Positions 4,632 through 5,996 of a stretch of DNA of 5,996 nucleotides are shown here, piece after piece (within the stretch, counting starts at the first letter, position 1; every line of letters begins with the position of its first letter). A program made the position numbers and the translations under genes. Below the pieces are notes generated by a model, which saw nothing but the letters and a program-made list of their open reading frames with translations, had not been told where the DNA came from and made no database searches. The DNA lies in assembly GCA_013042925.1 (NCBI GenBank), contig JABDPH010000352.1:1-5996 (forward strand), written 5' to 3'. The stretch is from Eudoraea sp. GTDB lineage: Bacteria; Bacteroidota; Bacteroidia; Flavobacteriales; Flavobacteriaceae.

Positions 4632-5996
4632 ATGCCGGCAGTATCTGATAATGAAGATGCTAACAAATCCGCAGAAACATTAAATAAAATGTTGGAAAAT
4701 AATGATCATAAACTACAGGAGTCTGTAGAGGGAGAAAATAATTCAGAAACTACTGAATCTAAACAGGAATCAGAGAAAAGCACTGAAGTAGAAAAAAAAA
4801 CTCAGGAATTAGTTTCAGCCGATAAGTCAGAAAAGGTTGAAGAGGCCATCCATGAAGAAATAAATGAATCTAACGCAGAAGATGCAGAAGATAATGACAA
4901 CAATCGGAGGCACCATATACCCATCCTGGACTACCATTCCATGTCTATGGAGAATTTGGTTGGTGAATTGCAAAGGTTGGTTCGAAATGAGAAAGTACAG
5001 GCCATTAAAAAACATGTTGACGGCATAAAACATGAATTTGACTTAAAATTTCAGGATTTTTTAGAACTTAAAAAAGAAGATTTCATAAGTAAAGGTGGCA
5101 ACGAAATTGACTTCAGATATAATTCTGTAACCAAACGGCAATTCAGTGAGGTATATTCTGAATATCGGGAAAAAAGAAATGCATACTACAAGAATCTTGA
5201 ACAGAATCTAAACGAAAACCTTGCAAAAAGACTGGAAATTATTGAGGAACTTAAAGGGCTCGTCAATGTTGAAGAAGATATAAATACCACTTATAAAAAT
5301 TTCAAAGACATTCTGGAAAGATGGCGAAATGCAGGACCAATTCCAAGGAATAAATACAATGATGTATGGAGGACATATCATCATCATGTTGAAATTTTTT
5401 ATGACTTTTTACACCTTAACAGGGAACTACGGGACCTGGATTTTAAACATAATCTGGAGGAAAAGTTGAAATTGGTTGAATCCGCAGAAGCTTTGATAGA
5501 AGAAGAGGACCTCAACAAAGCATTTAGGGAATTACAAACACTACATAAGGTTTGGAAAGAAGATATAGGGCCTGTTGACAGGGAACATAGAGAAGAAATT
5601 TGGAAACGCTTTAGTAATGCTACCAAAGCAATGCACCAAAGGAGACAGGATTATTTCAAGGATCTTGACAAGGTATATGAGCAAAACTTAGAAAAGAAAA
5701 AAAGTATTATTCAAAAGATCGTTGAAATAGGCGCGCACGTTGCCAGCAATCATAAAGACCTTCAAAAGCAAATAAGAGACATAGAGGCGCAGCGAGATGC
5801 TTTCTTTAAAGCAGGGAAAGTACCTCAAAATGTAAATGAACAAACCTGGGCGGAATTTAAAGAAGCCGTCAGAGTATTTAACAGAAATAAAAACGCCTAC
5901 TACAAAAAACTTAAAAAAGATCAGCAGGAAAATCTTGATAAGAAAAGAGAGCTACTTCGCATAGCAGAATCTTTAAAAGATAGCGAAGAGTGGGAT
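4632..5996 (+). CDS. DUF349 repeat protein, 5' part (runs off the window)
   Basis: The frame is open for 455 codons to the window edge without a stop. Residues 1 to about 92 are very rich in Glu, Asp, Asn, Ser and Lys with almost no aromatics, so this part is probably disordered. From about 100 onward the protein is charged and helical. DUF349 repeats, marked by W-x3-G-x-hydrophobic-P/D and a Trp ten residues or so later, are seen at W231/GPIP 235-238/W246, W308/GPVD 313-316/W324, and F391/GKVP 395-398/W406; a more degenerate unit precedes them (about 152-210) and another begins at the edge (SEEWD). There is no signal peptide or membrane segment. The molecular function of DUF349 is not known to me. 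A TAG at 4623 makes 4632 the earliest start; M20 at 4689, behind the A-rich ACATTAAATAAA, is a serious alternative given where the promoter lies. Confidence 0.88.
   Translation, partial: MPAVSDNEDANKSAETLNKMLENNDHKLQESVEGENNSETTESKQESEKSTEVEKKTQELVSADKSEKVEEAIHEEINESNAEDAEDNDNNRRHHIPILDYHSMSMENLVGELQRLVRNEKVQAIKKHVDGIKHEFDLKFQDFLELKKEDFISKGGNEIDFRYNSVTKRQFSEVYSEYREKRNAYYKNLEQNLNENLAKRLEIIEELKGLVNVEEDINTTYKNFKDILERWRNAGPIPRNKYNDVWRTYHHHVEIFYDFLHLNRELRDLDFKHNLEEKLKLVESAEALIEEEDLNKAFRELQTLHKVWKEDIGPVDREHREEIWKRFSNATKAMHQRRQDYFKDLDKVYEQNLEKKKSIIQKIVEIGAHVASNHKDLQKQIRDIEAQRDAFFKAGKVPQNVNEQTWAEFKEAVRVFNRNKNAYYKKLKKDQQENLDKKRELLRIAESLKDSEEWD

Noticed and set aside
4827..5033. A 68-codon minus-strand reading frame
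   Set aside because: It lies antisense to the DUF349 coding frame, which has clear family motifs and is open throughout; no start context or recognisable product.
5399..5626. A 75-codon minus-strand reading frame
   Set aside because: It is antisense to DUF349 repeats; its Ser/Leu-rich product reflects the complement of Glu/Lys codons.

Overview
This AT-rich window carries six genes, all on the plus strand, and looks like a conserved chromosomal segment of a Bacteroidota member, most likely a marine-type Flavobacteriaceae. The reasons are the protein content (the characteristic flavobacterial class III aminotransferase C-terminus, two DUF368 paralogues, a short AroE and a long DUF349 protein), the lack of convincing Shine-Dalgarno sequences, and a promoter of the Bacteroidota type (TTG, 20-base spacer, TAnnTTTG) in front of the last gene. 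I cannot name the genus from sequence alone. No rRNA, tRNA, CRISPR array, insertion sequence or phage gene is visible.

Layout: (1) 2-331, the C-terminal quarter of a PLP-dependent class III aminotransferase that starts outside the window. (2) 332-430, a 99-base gap with no clear promoter. (3) 431-4537, a tightly packed run of four genes: a cytoplasmic TPR protein, two tandem DUF368 membrane proteins (the PopT family of polyprenyl-phosphate transporters), and aroE (shikimate dehydrogenase), which overlaps the second DUF368 gene by 23 bases. (4) 4538-4631, a 94-base gap with a weak terminator-like hairpin, a good Bacteroidota-type promoter, and two overlapping perfect palindromes placed between the promoter elements. 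(5) 4632 to the window end, a 5' partial gene for a helical DUF349-repeat protein with an acidic, probably disordered N-terminus; it has no stop codon in the window.

How the genes may work together: DUF368 proteins return undecaprenyl phosphate to the inner membrane leaflet for peptidoglycan and surface-polysaccharide synthesis. Two side-by-side, clearly diverged copies suggest either different lipid carriers or directions, or a heteromeric transporter. The TPR protein encoded just upstream is a plausible but unproven cytoplasmic partner. AroE probably shares the transcript without sharing the function. The DUF349 gene seems to be a separate transcription unit with its own operator-like control.

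Most of the window is ordinary conserved core genome. The items most worth a second look are the nested palindromes at 4592-4614 and the altered signature motif in the second DUF368 copy.
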